Source of the DNA: Legionella sp.
GTDB lineage: Bacteria > Pseudomonadota > Gammaproteobacteria > Legionellales > Legionellaceae
Direction: 5' to 3'
DNA length: 64,000 nucleotides
Assembly (NCBI GenBank): GCA_030158115.1
Contig: JAOATK010000035.1
Span: 62,001 to 126,000 of the forward strand
A model generated the notes under the pieces. The model was not told the origin of the DNA and ran no database searches. It saw nothing but the letters and a program-made list of their open reading frames with translations. This document shows positions 49,715 through 58,736 of the stretch, one piece after another (the first letter of the stretch is position 1; each line of letters starts with the position of its first letter). Made by a program: the position numbers and the translations under genes.

Positions 49715-50428
49715 ATGCCTTCTCAATTAATTGTGGCATTAGATTTTAATGATGAGCAGGAAGCTTTTCGTCTAGTACAGAAGCTAGATCCCAAAAATTG
49801 CGTGTTAAAAGTCGGCAGTGAGCTTTTTACGCTTTTTGGGACTCGCTTTGTCACCCAATTAATTAATCAACAATTTAAAGTTTTTTTAGATTTAAAGTTT
49901 CATGATATTCCCAATACTGTAGCGCATGCTTGTAAAGCGGCAGCTGATCTTGGTGTTTGGATGGTGAATGTGCATGCATTAGGCGGGATGAGGATGATGC
50001 ATGCAGCGAGAGAGGCTTTAGAATCCTATGGTTCTAACAGACCACTTTTAATTGCGGTAACTGTTTTAACTAGTTTTGATCAATTTGATTTAAACGCCTT
50101 GGGGATTAACGTCCCATTGATAGAGCAAGTTAAAAAATTAGCTTTTTTAACTAAAGAGTCAGGCTTGGATGGCGTTGTTAGTTCCGCTCATGAAGTACAA
50201 TCAATTAAACAGATTTGCGGTTCACAATTTATTACGGTAACTCCAGGAATTCGCTTATCAACGGATGCAAAAAATGATCAAACTCGTATTATGACGCCTA
50301 AAGAGGCGATTGATGCAGGCAGTGATTATTTAGTGATAGGTCGTCCTATCACGCAAGCAGTAAATCCCGCAGAAGTGGTGGCGCAGATTTTGGCAAGTAT
50401 TCAGAATCGGGGGGCTTTGTGCCGCTAA
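49715..50428 (+). CDS. pyrF: Orotidine 5'-phosphate decarboxylase
   Basis: PyrF makes UMP in the last step of pyrimidine synthesis. It has 237 residues. The catalytic Lys-Asp array is in [14 protein letters not shown], with [11 protein letters not shown] at the N-terminus and VTPGIR and VIGRPITQA at the phosphate site. It starts directly after the aminotransferase stop. Confidence 0.97.
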   Translation: MPSQLIVALDFNDEQEAFRLVQKLDPKNCVLKVGSELFTLFGTRFVTQLINQQFKVFLDLKFHDIPNTVAHACKAAADLGVWMVNVHALGGMRMMHAAREALESYGSNRPLLIAVTVLTSFDQFDLNALGINVPLIEQVKKLAFLTKESGLDGVVSSAHEVQSIKQICGSQFITVTPGIRLSTDAKNDQTRIMTPKEAIDAGSDYLVIGRPITQAVNPAEVVAQILASIQNRGALCR

Positions 50429-50471
50429 TTATTGCTCAGTGGCACGGAATCCTTTTTTTTAGGACTTTTTT

Positions 50472-50879
50472 ATGTACAGCAATCTAAGTCTTTATTATCT
50501 TAATCAACTAGGAATTAGGCCTTGGATAAAAAGAACAGAGGTTTTAGAAGATAGGCTTAAATTATTTGTCTTTTCTCCATCAAATTTAAGCATCAAAGCA
50601 ACTATTTTATTAAATCAAATGATAAAATATATTCATCTGGATTCGAATGAGTTAATACTAATTCCTATTCAAGACAGTGCCTCGCTATCAGATTATAGAC
50701 ATCAAATTGATCAAAAAAACCCATTAGCTGTTTTAGTTATAGGAATAAATCCTTCACAATTAAATTTAAATTGTCCCATGGTCTTGTGTGATTCCCCTGA
50801 TGATCTTTTACAGCATCCAACTCACAAGAAAAAAGTATTCCAAGAACTTTCTTATCTTAATCAAATAATTGTTTCATGA
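50472..50879 (+). CDS. holD: Divergent HolD-like protein (DNA polymerase III psi subunit candidate)
   Basis: The 135-residue protein is orphan at first sight, but its layout follows E. coli psi (137 residues). An N-terminal YLNQLGIRPWIKR matches LQQLGITQWSLRR of psi, which contacts chi and the clamp loader. A predicted Rossmann-like middle with ELILIPIQD follows, and a C-terminal DLLQHPTHKKKVFQEL matches DLRANPTARAALWQQI. Psi is poorly conserved and often missed by annotation. It overlaps the pseudopilin start by 4 bases (ATGA). The assignment rests on visual alignment only. Confidence 0.6.
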   Translation: MYSNLSLYYLNQLGIRPWIKRTEVLEDRLKLFVFSPSNLSIKATILLNQMIKYIHLDSNELILIPIQDSASLSDYRHQIDQKNPLAVLVIGINPSQLNLNCPMVLCDSPDDLLQHPTHKKKVFQELSYLNQIIVS

Positions 50880-51364
50880 AAATGAAAGGATTCACATTCC
50901 TTGAGTTATTAATCACACTGAGTGTTGTTCTTATCTTGTCAATAATAGGCATAACTTCGTATTCTTCTTTAAGACAAAAAAACGAACTGCAAGTCATAGA
51001 AGATGAATTAAAAACAGTAATCCATTATGCAAAAATTCAATCCATTATTTTAGATAAATCAGTTTCACTTTCTCCGTCTAGTTCCTCATTAAATTGGGCT
51101 AAAGGAATTAAGCTCTCTGCTTTAAATAAAAAGACAGGGGAGTTAAAGTTACTTTATCAATGGCAATGGCAGCATCCTCGCTGGCATATTACTTGGAGAG
51201 GAGTTCATTCTTCGAATAGTTTGAATTTTTCTAAGCACCTTACCCACGCTATTAGTAATGGACAATTTATTGTTGTGAACTTAGATACCCACCAAAAAGT
51301 GATTATGATTTTAAATCGACTCGGGCGAATAAGAGTAAATAATAGCTTGTCCCAGAGCTTTTAA
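50876..51364 (+). CDS. Stand-alone type IV pilin-like pseudopilin (GspH/FimT type)
   Basis: The protein has 162 residues. The N-terminal prepilin leader is short and basic (MKMKG), with a cleavage-methylation site before FTFLELLITLSVVLILSI and a Glu at position +5 after cleavage, as required for prepilin peptidase substrates. The body has the GspH/FimT-like beta-sheet pattern ending RLGRIRVNN. No other secretion or pilus gene lies nearby. It may belong to type IV pili, competence or type II secretion. Confidence 0.8.
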   Translation: MKMKGFTFLELLITLSVVLILSIIGITSYSSLRQKNELQVIEDELKTVIHYAKIQSIILDKSVSLSPSSSSLNWAKGIKLSALNKKTGELKLLYQWQWQHPRWHITWRGVHSSNSLNFSKHLTHAISNGQFIVVNLDTHQKVIMILNRLGRIRVNNSLSQSF

Positions 51365-51409
51365 TTTTGTAAGATCTTTTTGAAATTATCTTCTATTTAA
51401 TGCGAATAC

Positions 51410-51946
51410 ATGCCCATTAATACATCTCTTATTCCTTACCTAACAGCCGAATGCTCCAAGCAATTTTTAGAGTGGATAACTTATCAAGAGCCCTTGACCG
51501 ATAAACTCCACAAAATAAAAGGTGAAGCAACACTTAAGCTTTTATCTCAAGAGTGGAAAAAGACAGATGAGTGGAGTCATAACCTTCTTGAAATTCATGA
51601 TGAATTTGTTTTTCAGCGTGAAATTATGATGAAAAGTCATGGGGTAGTTTATTGGTATGCTCGAAGTATTATCCCGCAAGGATGCTATGATCTAGATCCT
51701 TCTTTTTTCGACCGCCTAAAGCAAGAATCAATAAAATATTTAATCTTCAACAATGAGCAGGTGGCTCGAATTAATTTTACTACTTATGCTGTAGATTCTC
51801 ACTCGCTGGAGTTAAGTTGGGTAAAAAAATACATTAAAACTATAGAGGGAATCCTTTGGGTACGAATTTCCGAGTTTTCTTTTCAAAAGGCTGCTTCGTT
51901 TTATTTAATAGAAATTATGCTGCCTGAATTAGGAGAGATTACCTGA
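51410..51946 (+). CDS. ubiC: Chorismate lyase UbiC
   Basis: UbiC makes 4-hydroxybenzoate from chorismate for ubiquinone. It has 178 residues. The sequence is divergent but has the family pattern EFVFQREIMMKSHGVVYWYARSI (shown in parts: EFVFQREIMM, YWYARSIIP), in which the Arg-Ser-Ile-Pro segment and the late YLIEIMLPEL place it in UbiC. The adjacent ubiA, overlapping by one base, supports the assignment. Confidence 0.85.
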   Translation: MPINTSLIPYLTAECSKQFLEWITYQEPLTDKLHKIKGEATLKLLSQEWKKTDEWSHNLLEIHDEFVFQREIMMKSHGVVYWYARSIIPQGCYDLDPSFFDRLKQESIKYLIFNNEQVARINFTTYAVDSHSLELSWVKKYIKTIEGILWVRISEFSFQKAASFYLIEIMLPELGEIT

Positions 51947-52779
51947 TGAAGTGGAGGGCGTATTGGCAATTAATGCGGTTTGATAAACCTATAGGAATTT
52001 TATTACTCTGGTTTCCTACCGCTTGGGCCTTGTGGTTGGCCAATAAAGGGGCGCCGTCTTTTAGGTTATTTTTATTATTTCTAAGTGGTACTGTAATCAT
52101 GCGTGCAGCAGGTTGTGTGATGAATGATCTGGCTGATCGAGATATTGATAAATATGTGACTCGAACTCAAAAGCGTCCTATAACTGCAGGTGAAGTTAGT
52201 TTAACTGAGGCAGGAGGCTTATTGTTACTGCTCCTTACAGCGGCCTTTTTGATCTTAATTAATTTACCGTGGAATTGTATTTATCTTGGATTTGTTGCTT
52301 TGTTTATTTCATTTCTTTATCCCTTTTGTAAACGCTTTTTTAACACCCCACAGTTAGTCCTTGGATTAGCATTTTCTATGGGTATTCCTATGGCTTATCT
52401 GGCCTCTGGTGTTTCGCTCAATAGAGAATGTGCCTTATTGTTTTTAATTAATTTTTTCTGGATTGTTTCCTATGACACCATGTATGCAATGACTGATAAA
52501 GCGGATGATTTGCGTATTGGTGTAAAGTCCACTGCGATTTATTTTGCAAGTTATGACCGATTAATTATTGGTGTGCTACAAGGCTTATTGCATGGGCTAT
52601 GGTTGTATTGGGCTCAGGGGTTGTTTTATTTTTTTTGGTTAGCCGCAGGATGTGTTTTGTTTTATCAACAAGTCTTAATCAATCAGAGAGAGCCTGAAAA
52701 ATGTTTTAAGGCATTTCGTATCAGCGCTTATTATGGTGCATTGATGTGGTTTGGAATTATTGTATCCTTGTCGCCTTGA
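51946..52779 (+). CDS. ubiA: 4-hydroxybenzoate polyprenyltransferase UbiA
   Basis: This membrane enzyme attaches the polyprenyl tail to 4-hydroxybenzoate. It has 277 residues and 8-9 hydrophobic segments. The two Asp-rich metal/diphosphate motifs are NDLADRDID and DKADDLRIGVKST. FDKPIGILLLWFPTAWAL is the usual N-terminus. The pair ubiC-ubiA makes a short operon. Confidence 0.96.
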   Translation: MKWRAYWQLMRFDKPIGILLLWFPTAWALWLANKGAPSFRLFLLFLSGTVIMRAAGCVMNDLADRDIDKYVTRTQKRPITAGEVSLTEAGGLLLLLLTAAFLILINLPWNCIYLGFVALFISFLYPFCKRFFNTPQLVLGLAFSMGIPMAYLASGVSLNRECALLFLINFFWIVSYDTMYAMTDKADDLRIGVKSTAIYFASYDRLIIGVLQGLLHGLWLYWAQGLFYFFWLAAGCVLFYQQVLINQREPEKCFKAFRISAYYGALMWFGIIVSLSP

Positions 52780-52903
52780 TTTCTCAGTACGATGCATAAT
52801 TAAGAGATTTCTGAGCCATAATAAATTTAGCCTATCCTTTTGCAGATTGGCACAGAGCGTCAGGAACGGCTAGAAAAGTAAAAATTGATGGGAATAGAAT
52901 TGG

Positions 52904-53656
52904 TTACGTTTTCGTTAACTCATCTAATAAGCTACTTGCCCCAATGCGAAACCAGGATTTGTCTATCGACTGATTCAACATCAATTCTGCAAGCCGTGCA
53001 TAATGATACGCTTGGAGAGGAGTTTTAACGCCTCCAGACACTTTTAGACCACAGTTAGTGCCAGAGTCCTTTAACGCACTTAAAATAGCAAATACAGCGC
53101 TTAATGAGGCCCCTTGAGGAGTTTTTCCTGTAGACGTTTTAATAAAGTCACAACCCTCACCGCTAAGTTGTTTACTGACTTCATAAACAGATTGCATTTG
53201 TGAAAAGGCGCCAGTTTCTAAAATTATTTTCAAGGTTAAATTATAATTTTTACAAGACCTTATTATAGCGCGACAACGATGAAGGGCTTCTTGTTCTTTG
53301 CCATCAAGATAGAGCTGATAAGGAAGTACATAGTCTATTTCATTAACGCCTAATTCAAGCGCTTTATCTATGGCATTGAGTGAGTTTAACAAATCCTCAT
53401 TACCTTGAGGAAAATTAATCACGGTGACGCGATTCAATGTTGGAAATAAAGAAAGATGCTGACTATAGACACAAACCGCCGCCACTTTATTAAGCTGGGC
53501 CTTGTCGTTTAATTCGGACAGTGATTCTATAGATGCATTTTCATCTAATAAGGTAAGGTCTATGGAGTGTATTAATTGCTCAGCAGTGACTAAGGGTTTA
53601 CTCTCACTGCTGAGCAATTGTTCTAAAGTTTTATTCAAATGGGCTTCTAAACTCAC
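52904..53656 (-). CDS. deoC: Deoxyribose-phosphate aldolase
   Basis: DeoC splits deoxyribose-5-phosphate to acetaldehyde and glyceraldehyde-3-phosphate. It has 250 residues. The Schiff-base lysine is in FIKTSTGKTP, and the second lysine in LKVSGGVKT. NEIDYVLP and the central KIILETGAF are conserved. The start is a GTG overlapping the punA stop (GTGA). It is the last gene of cdd-punA-deoC. Confidence 0.94.
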   Translation of the reverse strand: MSLEAHLNKTLEQLLSSESKPLVTAEQLIHSIDLTLLDENASIESLSELNDKAQLNKVAAVCVYSQHLSLFPTLNRVTVINFPQGNEDLLNSLNAIDKALELGVNEIDYVLPYQLYLDGKEQEALHRCRAIIRSCKNYNLTLKIILETGAFSQMQSVYEVSKQLSGEGCDFIKTSTGKTPQGASLSAVFAILSALKDSGTNCGLKVSGGVKTPLQAYHYARLAELMLNQSIDKSWFRIGASSLLDELTKT

Positions 53657-54489
53657 TTAAGTCCCGCAATATATTGTTTAATGAGTAAATTTAATTTGTT
53701 AGCCGCACTTTGTGCCGTTGCTACCACTGAATCATGGTTGTGAGCCGTCGCAGCAAGCCCTGTAGCAAAGTTGGTAATGGTTGCAATCACTGCAACATGC
53801 ATTCCACAATGATTAGCTACTAATACTTCTGGTACTGTAGACATGCCTACGGCATCTGCGCCCCAAATTTTAAAAGCTCTAATTTCTGCAGCTGTTTCAT
53901 AATGAGGGCCCAGTACAGAAATATAAACACCTTCTGGAAGATTAATGGAATTTTTAGCAGCAATGGCTAATAAATCCTGGCGCATTTTTTTATCGTAGGC
54001 GTTATCAATAGGGTAAAATCTAGGACCAAATTCATCATCATTAGCACCAATCAATGGGTTACTAGGTTGCATGTTAATGTGATCAGAAATCAACATAAGC
54101 TCTCCAGGTCCTACGTCTTCCCTCAAAGAACCAGACGCATTGGTTGCAATAAAATAGTCACAACCTAAAAGCTTTAATGTGCGTACATAGGTTTTCACCG
54201 TGTCGTAATTTTCTAGGCCTTCATAAGTATGCGCACGACCTTGCAAACAAACGACACCCACACCATTTGAGTATCCTAAGATTAAATTACCACCATGTCC
54301 ATGTACCGTAATTTTTGGAAAACCAGGCAGCTCTTCGTAGCTTATAGACACAGCATCTTGTAATTCATCGGCAAATTGGCCTAATCCAGAACCTAAAACA
54401 ACAGCTACAGAAGGTTTAAATGAAGGGTATAATTTTTTAATATAATCTGCAGCTAAATGCGGGTAGCTCTGTTTTAGGGCAGTATTCAT
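53653..54489 (-). CDS. punA: Purine nucleoside phosphorylase (PNP/MTAP family)
   Basis: This phosphorylase splits inosine and guanosine and their deoxy forms to base and ribose-1-phosphate. It has 278 residues, the size of trimeric PNPs rather than hexameric DeoD. VVLGSGLGQFAD is the phosphate loop, and VHGHGGNLILG, NASGSLRED and GADAVGMSTVPE are conserved, the last including the purine-binding region. It lies between cdd and deoC. Confidence 0.93.
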   Translation of the reverse strand: MNTALKQSYPHLAADYIKKLYPSFKPSVAVVLGSGLGQFADELQDAVSISYEELPGFPKITVHGHGGNLILGYSNGVGVVCLQGRAHTYEGLENYDTVKTYVRTLKLLGCDYFIATNASGSLREDVGPGELMLISDHINMQPSNPLIGANDDEFGPRFYPIDNAYDKKMRQDLLAIAAKNSINLPEGVYISVLGPHYETAAEIRAFKIWGADAVGMSTVPEVLVANHCGMHVAVIATITNFATGLAATAHNHDSVVATAQSAANKLNLLIKQYIAGLK

Positions 54490-54501
54490 GGTGCTATTAT
54501 C

Positions 54502-54912
54502 CTATTTGGGTTGAAAGTCAAAATCAAAAGCTAAGGGCAGGAGGTCATTAATAGTGACGCTGCGTAATATAGTCTCTTTGTTGCATAAATGGATTGTGGT
54601 ATCTGGAGTTGAAAATTCATGAATTCTTTGACGACATGCGCCACATGGTGAGCATAATTCATTTGTCCCGGCCAAGACCACCATGCTTTTAATGCGCCGC
54701 TCTCCTGAGGAAACCATGCTAGCAATTGCGGATGTTTCTGCGCAGAGAGTTAAGCCATAAGAGCTGTTTTCAACATTGATTCCTGTATATAAATTGTCTT
54801 TATCGGTGCAAATACAGCAGGCAACAGTAAATTGAGAATAAGGTGCGTAAGCATAGCGGAGGGCATTATGTGATTTCGAAATCATTTTCGCGATTATTGG
54901 ATCCATTAACAT
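54502..54912 (-). CDS. cdd: Cytidine deaminase
   Basis: Cdd deaminates cytidine and deoxycytidine. It has 136 residues, typical of the homotetrameric type with three zinc cysteines. The active site is TLCAETSAIAS (Cys and catalytic Glu) with PCGACRQ giving the other two ligands. It is the first gene of the salvage run and begins 29 bases after the membrane-protein gene stop. Confidence 0.95.
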   Translation of the reverse strand: MLMDPIIAKMISKSHNALRYAYAPYSQFTVACCICTDKDNLYTGINVENSSYGLTLCAETSAIASMVSSGERRIKSMVVLAGTNELCSPCGACRQRIHEFSTPDTTIHLCNKETILRSVTINDLLPLAFDFDFQPK

Positions 54913-54941
54913 ACCATGATCTTAGAATTGAAAGGGCTCAA

Positions 54942-55781
54942 TTATACTGAAGTACCTGCTAAAAGACCACTTGAATCTGCGTCAAGTTGGCTGCTTGGAT
55001 TTTCTTCAGCTAAATCAGTTTCTAACCCCCGCTTGGTCGTTATCGGTTGTAATTCCATTGAATCAAAAAGGCGTTTGCTGTGGTGTGGATCCAATTCGGC
55101 TTTATGCTCTTCTTGATAGGCAGCGCCTAATCCGTCTAATACTGTAGCGCTACTTGAATTAGCGTTAAATTTCTTATGATTTCCAATATAAGAATCTAGC
55201 CAAAAGTCTAATGCTAATGCCCCTAATCCCACATAGATAAGTAAGGAAAAAAGAGTAATAGGCAAGGCTAGAAAAGGTAATGCAATCATTAAGATACAAG
55301 AAACTGCAGCAACTAAAGTAATCGATGTTGCCGTGGCAGCATAACCTACGTAAGCTTTTTGGCGAGTTAAAGAAAAATTCTCATCATGGGCTGGTGGATT
55401 TTTATATTTGTGAAGCTCTCCGATAACCCAAATGATATTTCCTAGTAAAAAGAAACAGGCAGCAAGGGGCAGCAAGGGAGTAAAAAAAACTGCTCCAATA
55501 CTAATTACAGCGCCAATAAATCCAACAAAGGATGAGAGCAAAAATTGTTCTTTAATTTTTGCAAAACCATACCACTTTTCCTTATGTTTTTTATACTCAG
55601 GTTGAAAATAGCTAGAAAAAAACCAGGCAGCATAGCCCAGCATATAAAGGCCTAAAGAAAAGAATCTAAAGACAGCAGATGCTATGGGAACAGGAATATA
55701 TTGAAGTTTAGACAGCATGAAACCCGAGAAAAAAAAACCACCGCTCGCATTGTTTAATATTTGCTCAGCTTTCTTGTTCAT
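54942..55781 (-). CDS. Multi-pass membrane protein of unknown function
   Basis: With the ATG at 55781, which is preceded by GGAGAG, the protein has 279 residues. It has about six hydrophobic segments: near residues 14-22, 35-55, 84-104, 107-124, 150-172 and 175-195. A 75-residue polar tail rich in Glu, Asp and Ser follows, including EEHKAELDPHH and ETDLAEENPSS. No known domain is recognised. The tail composition resembles Dot/Icm substrates. It lies 30 bases before cdd and 55 after the cpxA stop, so it may be co-transcribed with cpxRA. Confidence 0.7.
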   Translation of the reverse strand: MNKKAEQILNNASGGFFFSGFMLSKLQYIPVPIASAVFRFFSLGLYMLGYAAWFFSSYFQPEYKKHKEKWYGFAKIKEQFLLSSFVGFIGAVISIGAVFFTPLLPLAACFFLLGNIIWVIGELHKYKNPPAHDENFSLTRQKAYVGYAATATSITLVAAVSCILMIALPFLALPITLFSLLIYVGLGALALDFWLDSYIGNHKKFNANSSSATVLDGLGAAYQEEHKAELDPHHSKRLFDSMELQPITTKRGLETDLAEENPSSQLDADSSGLLAGTSV

Positions 55782-55835
55782 GATCTCTCCAATCGCCGAA
55801 AACAAGCAGATTGTATCTTAATTATTCAAGAATGT

Positions 55836-57221
55836 CTAGGGAATTATTTTATCATGACTTGCTTGGGAAAGTATATTAAGGATAATCTTTACTAAAAAAC
55901 CGCCTCCTGAGCTATTATGCGCGCTAATTTTTCCTCCATGCAAGTGAATAGCACGAGATGCAATAGCTAATCCTAAACCATAACCCCCTGTTTTTTTCTC
56001 TCTTGAGGTATCGACACGATAAAAGGGATTAAATATTTTTCCTAATTGATCTTCCGGAACACCAGGCCCTTGATCACGTATCTCAATATGGATATTTTGT
56101 TTTAATTCATCATAGTGCAATGAAACAATAATCGGCTCAGTAGCCGGTGAGTAGTGTAGGGCATTACGAACAATATTTTCTACTGCACGATGAATTAGGC
56201 GACGATCCATTAATACATGACACGGAGCCATAACACCTGCTTTTATCCGATTTGGGTTGCCACTTTCATAATTGGCATCCTTAATAATCTCCATTAATAA
56301 AGCAGGGAGATCGATTTCAGTGAGATGCAAATCAGCGGTTGATTTATCCAGATGAGCAAAATCTAGAATTTCTCTGATGAGTTCATTTAATCTTACGCAT
56401 TCAAGCTCCATGCGTTTAAATTCTGCATCAGCTTTATGCTCTGTTTTATTACGGCCTAGCTCGATAGCAATTTGTAGCCGAGCGAGTGGCGAGCGTAATT
56501 CGTGAGAAATATCTTGTAAGAGGCGCTCCTTGGAATTGATTAGTGTTTCTAGTCGTTCTGCCATCCTGTCAAATTCATCGCTCAACTGAGCAATTTCATC
56601 ATTGTAATGACCTCTTAAATGGCCTACTCGTGTATTTAATTTTCCCTTAGCAATGGATTGTGCCGCGATGCCTAGCGAGCGTAAGGGTCTTGTTAGGTAC
56701 AAAGAAAGCAAGTAACAAATTAGTCCACTAATAAAAGCGGCTAAGATAAGTCGAATGGTAAGGCCTGCCCAAGGAATTCCAACAAAATAAGAAATGGGTT
56801 TTTCACTGACCGCAACCAGTCGGTAAAATGTTCCGGAAGTAGATAAAATTTCATGGCTGACAATTAATTTCCCTGATTTTAAAATACCTTCACTTAGTTG
56901 ATCTTTAAGAAGATTTTCAGCCACTTTTTTTACATTTTCAGGCGCTGCTTGAGTTCCAACAATTTCGCCTGTACTTGAGAGTAAATATAGAGTCATGTGA
57001 CGTGAAATACCAATTTTTTTTAACCATTTTAATAAGGCTGCATGTTGACCTGATTCAAAGGTTGCTACGGCCGCATTGGCATAACTATCCATAAATTGTT
57101 GTTCTTGTGCGGGTAGTGAAGATTTTTGGGCTACATGGCTAATAACCCAGGCTGTGGTAATAATAATAAATAGAGTGGCCAGCCAAAATGAGATAAAAAT
57201 TTTCCAATATAAACTACGCAT
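55836..57221 (-). CDS. cpxA: Sensor histidine kinase CpxA
   Basis: CpxA is an inner-membrane envelope-stress kinase that phosphorylates CpxR. It has 461 residues from the ATG at 57221, which overlaps the cpxR stop. Order: membrane helix 7-30, periplasmic domain, second helix near 153-175, HAMP domain, phosphoacceptor His240 in DISHELRSPLARL, then the ATPase domain with NIVRNALHYSP, DQGPGVP and GGYGLGLAIA. In L. pneumophila CpxRA controls dot/icm and effector genes. A GTG/ATG a few codons earlier is possible. Confidence 0.93.
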   Translation of the reverse strand: MRSLYWKIFISFWLATLFIIITTAWVISHVAQKSSLPAQEQQFMDSYANAAVATFESGQHAALLKWLKKIGISRHMTLYLLSSTGEIVGTQAAPENVKKVAENLLKDQLSEGILKSGKLIVSHEILSTSGTFYRLVAVSEKPISYFVGIPWAGLTIRLILAAFISGLICYLLSLYLTRPLRSLGIAAQSIAKGKLNTRVGHLRGHYNDEIAQLSDEFDRMAERLETLINSKERLLQDISHELRSPLARLQIAIELGRNKTEHKADAEFKRMELECVRLNELIREILDFAHLDKSTADLHLTEIDLPALLMEIIKDANYESGNPNRIKAGVMAPCHVLMDRRLIHRAVENIVRNALHYSPATEPIIVSLHYDELKQNIHIEIRDQGPGVPEDQLGKIFNPFYRVDTSREKKTGGYGLGLAIASRAIHLHGGKISAHNSSGGGFLVKIILNILSQASHDKIIP

Positions 57222-57894
57222 TAAATAGATACCCAAAGCCTCTGATCGTTTTAACTATTGGTTCACCTTGGAGATTGTCACCTAGCTTATTTCTGAGGTT
57301 ACTAATATGTACATCAATGCTTCGATCATAGGCTGTGTATTTTCTACCTAAAGCATATTCAGTTAGCTCTTCTTTAGAAAAAGCTTGTCCAGGTGATTTA
57401 ATGAGCATTTCTAAAATATTAAATTCTGCATTGGTTAGTTCCAGATACAGACCATTCATTGTGACAAGACGTTTAGAGCAATCGACGATGATATTATGTT
57501 CTTCGATCACAGGGCGTGCTGCTGGAATTTTTTGGGTACGTCGCAAAATAGCGCGTAACCGAGCAATTAATTCTCTTGGATTACAGGGCTTAGGCAAGTA
57601 ATCATCGGCACCAATTTCAAGCCCAACGATCCGGTCAATGTCTCCACCACGTGCAGTTAACATGAGTACCGGGGTTTGAAGGTGCTCTCTAATGGCTTTT
57701 AATACTTCAAAACCATTCAGTTTTGGGAGCATAACATCAAGAATAATGGCTTCAAAAGCTTGATTTAAAGCTTTTTTGATACCCGTTTCACTATCATGAA
57801 CGCATACAGCATGGAAACCTTCAGATTCAAGATATTGTGCTAGTAAATCAGTCAGCTCTGTATCATCATCTATTATAAGGATATCGCCATTCAT
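57214..57894 (-). CDS. cpxR: Response regulator CpxR
   Basis: This OmpR-family regulator has 226 residues. The receiver domain has acidic DDDTEL at 9-14, the phosphoacceptor Asp53 in ILDVMLPKLNGFEVL, and a Lys in YLPKPCNPREL. The winged-helix C-terminus has RSIDVHISNLRNKLGD and TIRGFGYLF. It is upstream of cpxA and 14 bases downstream of corC. Confidence 0.94.
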   Translation of the reverse strand: MNGDILIIDDDTELTDLLAQYLESEGFHAVCVHDSETGIKKALNQAFEAIILDVMLPKLNGFEVLKAIREHLQTPVLMLTARGGDIDRIVGLEIGADDYLPKPCNPRELIARLRAILRRTQKIPAARPVIEEHNIIVDCSKRLVTMNGLYLELTNAEFNILEMLIKSPGQAFSKEELTEYALGRKYTAYDRSIDVHISNLRNKLGDNLQGEPIVKTIRGFGYLFNA

Positions 57895-57908
57895 AGGGTG
57901 CCTTTGGT

Positions 57909-58736
57909 TTAAGCGCTTTTTTCAATGCACTCTAGTAATTTAATTCTACGAGCATCAGCATTAATAATCTTAAATTCAAAATCACCAATAGTAATGCTTT
58001 CTCCTCGAGTGGGTAAATACCCAAAGCGATTCATTACAATGCCACCGATAGTGTCATAGATCTCATCACTAAAATTCGTTTTGAGTTGTTCATTAAATTC
58101 ATCAATAGGCGTCTGAGCTTTAACAATATAGTGGCCATTATCATGCGTTTTGATGTAGGCGTCTTCATCGATATCAAACTCATCTTCAATATCACCAATA
58201 ATTTGCTCTATGATGTCTTCAATCGTAACAAATCCAGATACTTCCCCATACTCATCAACGACGATGGCCATGTGATTTCTATTACTACGAAACTCACTTA
58301 GCAAACTGTCAAGGCGCCTGCTTTCAGGAACAAAGGTAACTGGACGACAGATATCCAATAAATCAAAGGAATCAGTATGCTCACTTTGGCAACTAAGTAA
58401 ATTTTTAGCATGCAAGATGCCGACTACTTCATCACCATTTGCATCAGTGACAGGAAATCTAGAATGACCTGTTTGGGTGACTGTTTTAATAATATTTTGG
58501 AACTCATCCTGCTGCTTAATGCATACCATTTGATTTTTGGGTAACATGATATCTCGTACACGCATTTTTGAGAAAGCAAGAGCCCCTTCAATCATCGCTA
58601 GTGTTTCGGAGTTAATTAGCGATCGTATTTGCGCATCCCTTAATAAATTAACGAGATCCTCTTCATTTTTTGGTTCACTTTGTAAAAAATGTTTTAAACG
58701 TCCAAACCAAGAAATACTTTCTTCCACTTTATTCAA
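57909..58736 (-). CDS. corC: CorC-like CBS-domain protein (HlyC/CorC family)
   Basis: The protein has two CBS domains (VRDIMLPKNQM, then VVGILHAKNLL and SGFVTIEDIIEQIIGDIEDEF, the last in parts) and the C-terminal CorC_HlyC domain with GFLPTRGE-like FGYLPTRGESI. CorC proteins are linked to magnesium and cobalt homeostasis, and LpxO-like roles vary; the lack of a DUF21 membrane domain fits short CorC. The TTG at 58736 has AGGA at the right distance. An ATG at 58757 would overlap ybeY by 29 bases and lacks a ribosome-binding site. Confidence 0.85.
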   Translation of the reverse strand: MNKVEESISWFGRLKHFLQSEPKNEEDLVNLLRDAQIRSLINSETLAMIEGALAFSKMRVRDIMLPKNQMVCIKQQDEFQNIIKTVTQTGHSRFPVTDANGDEVVGILHAKNLLSCQSEHTDSFDLLDICRPVTFVPESRRLDSLLSEFRSNRNHMAIVVDEYGEVSGFVTIEDIIEQIIGDIEDEFDIDEDAYIKTHDNGHYIVKAQTPIDEFNEQLKTNFSDEIYDTIGGIVMNRFGYLPTRGESITIGDFEFKIINADARRIKLLECIEKSA

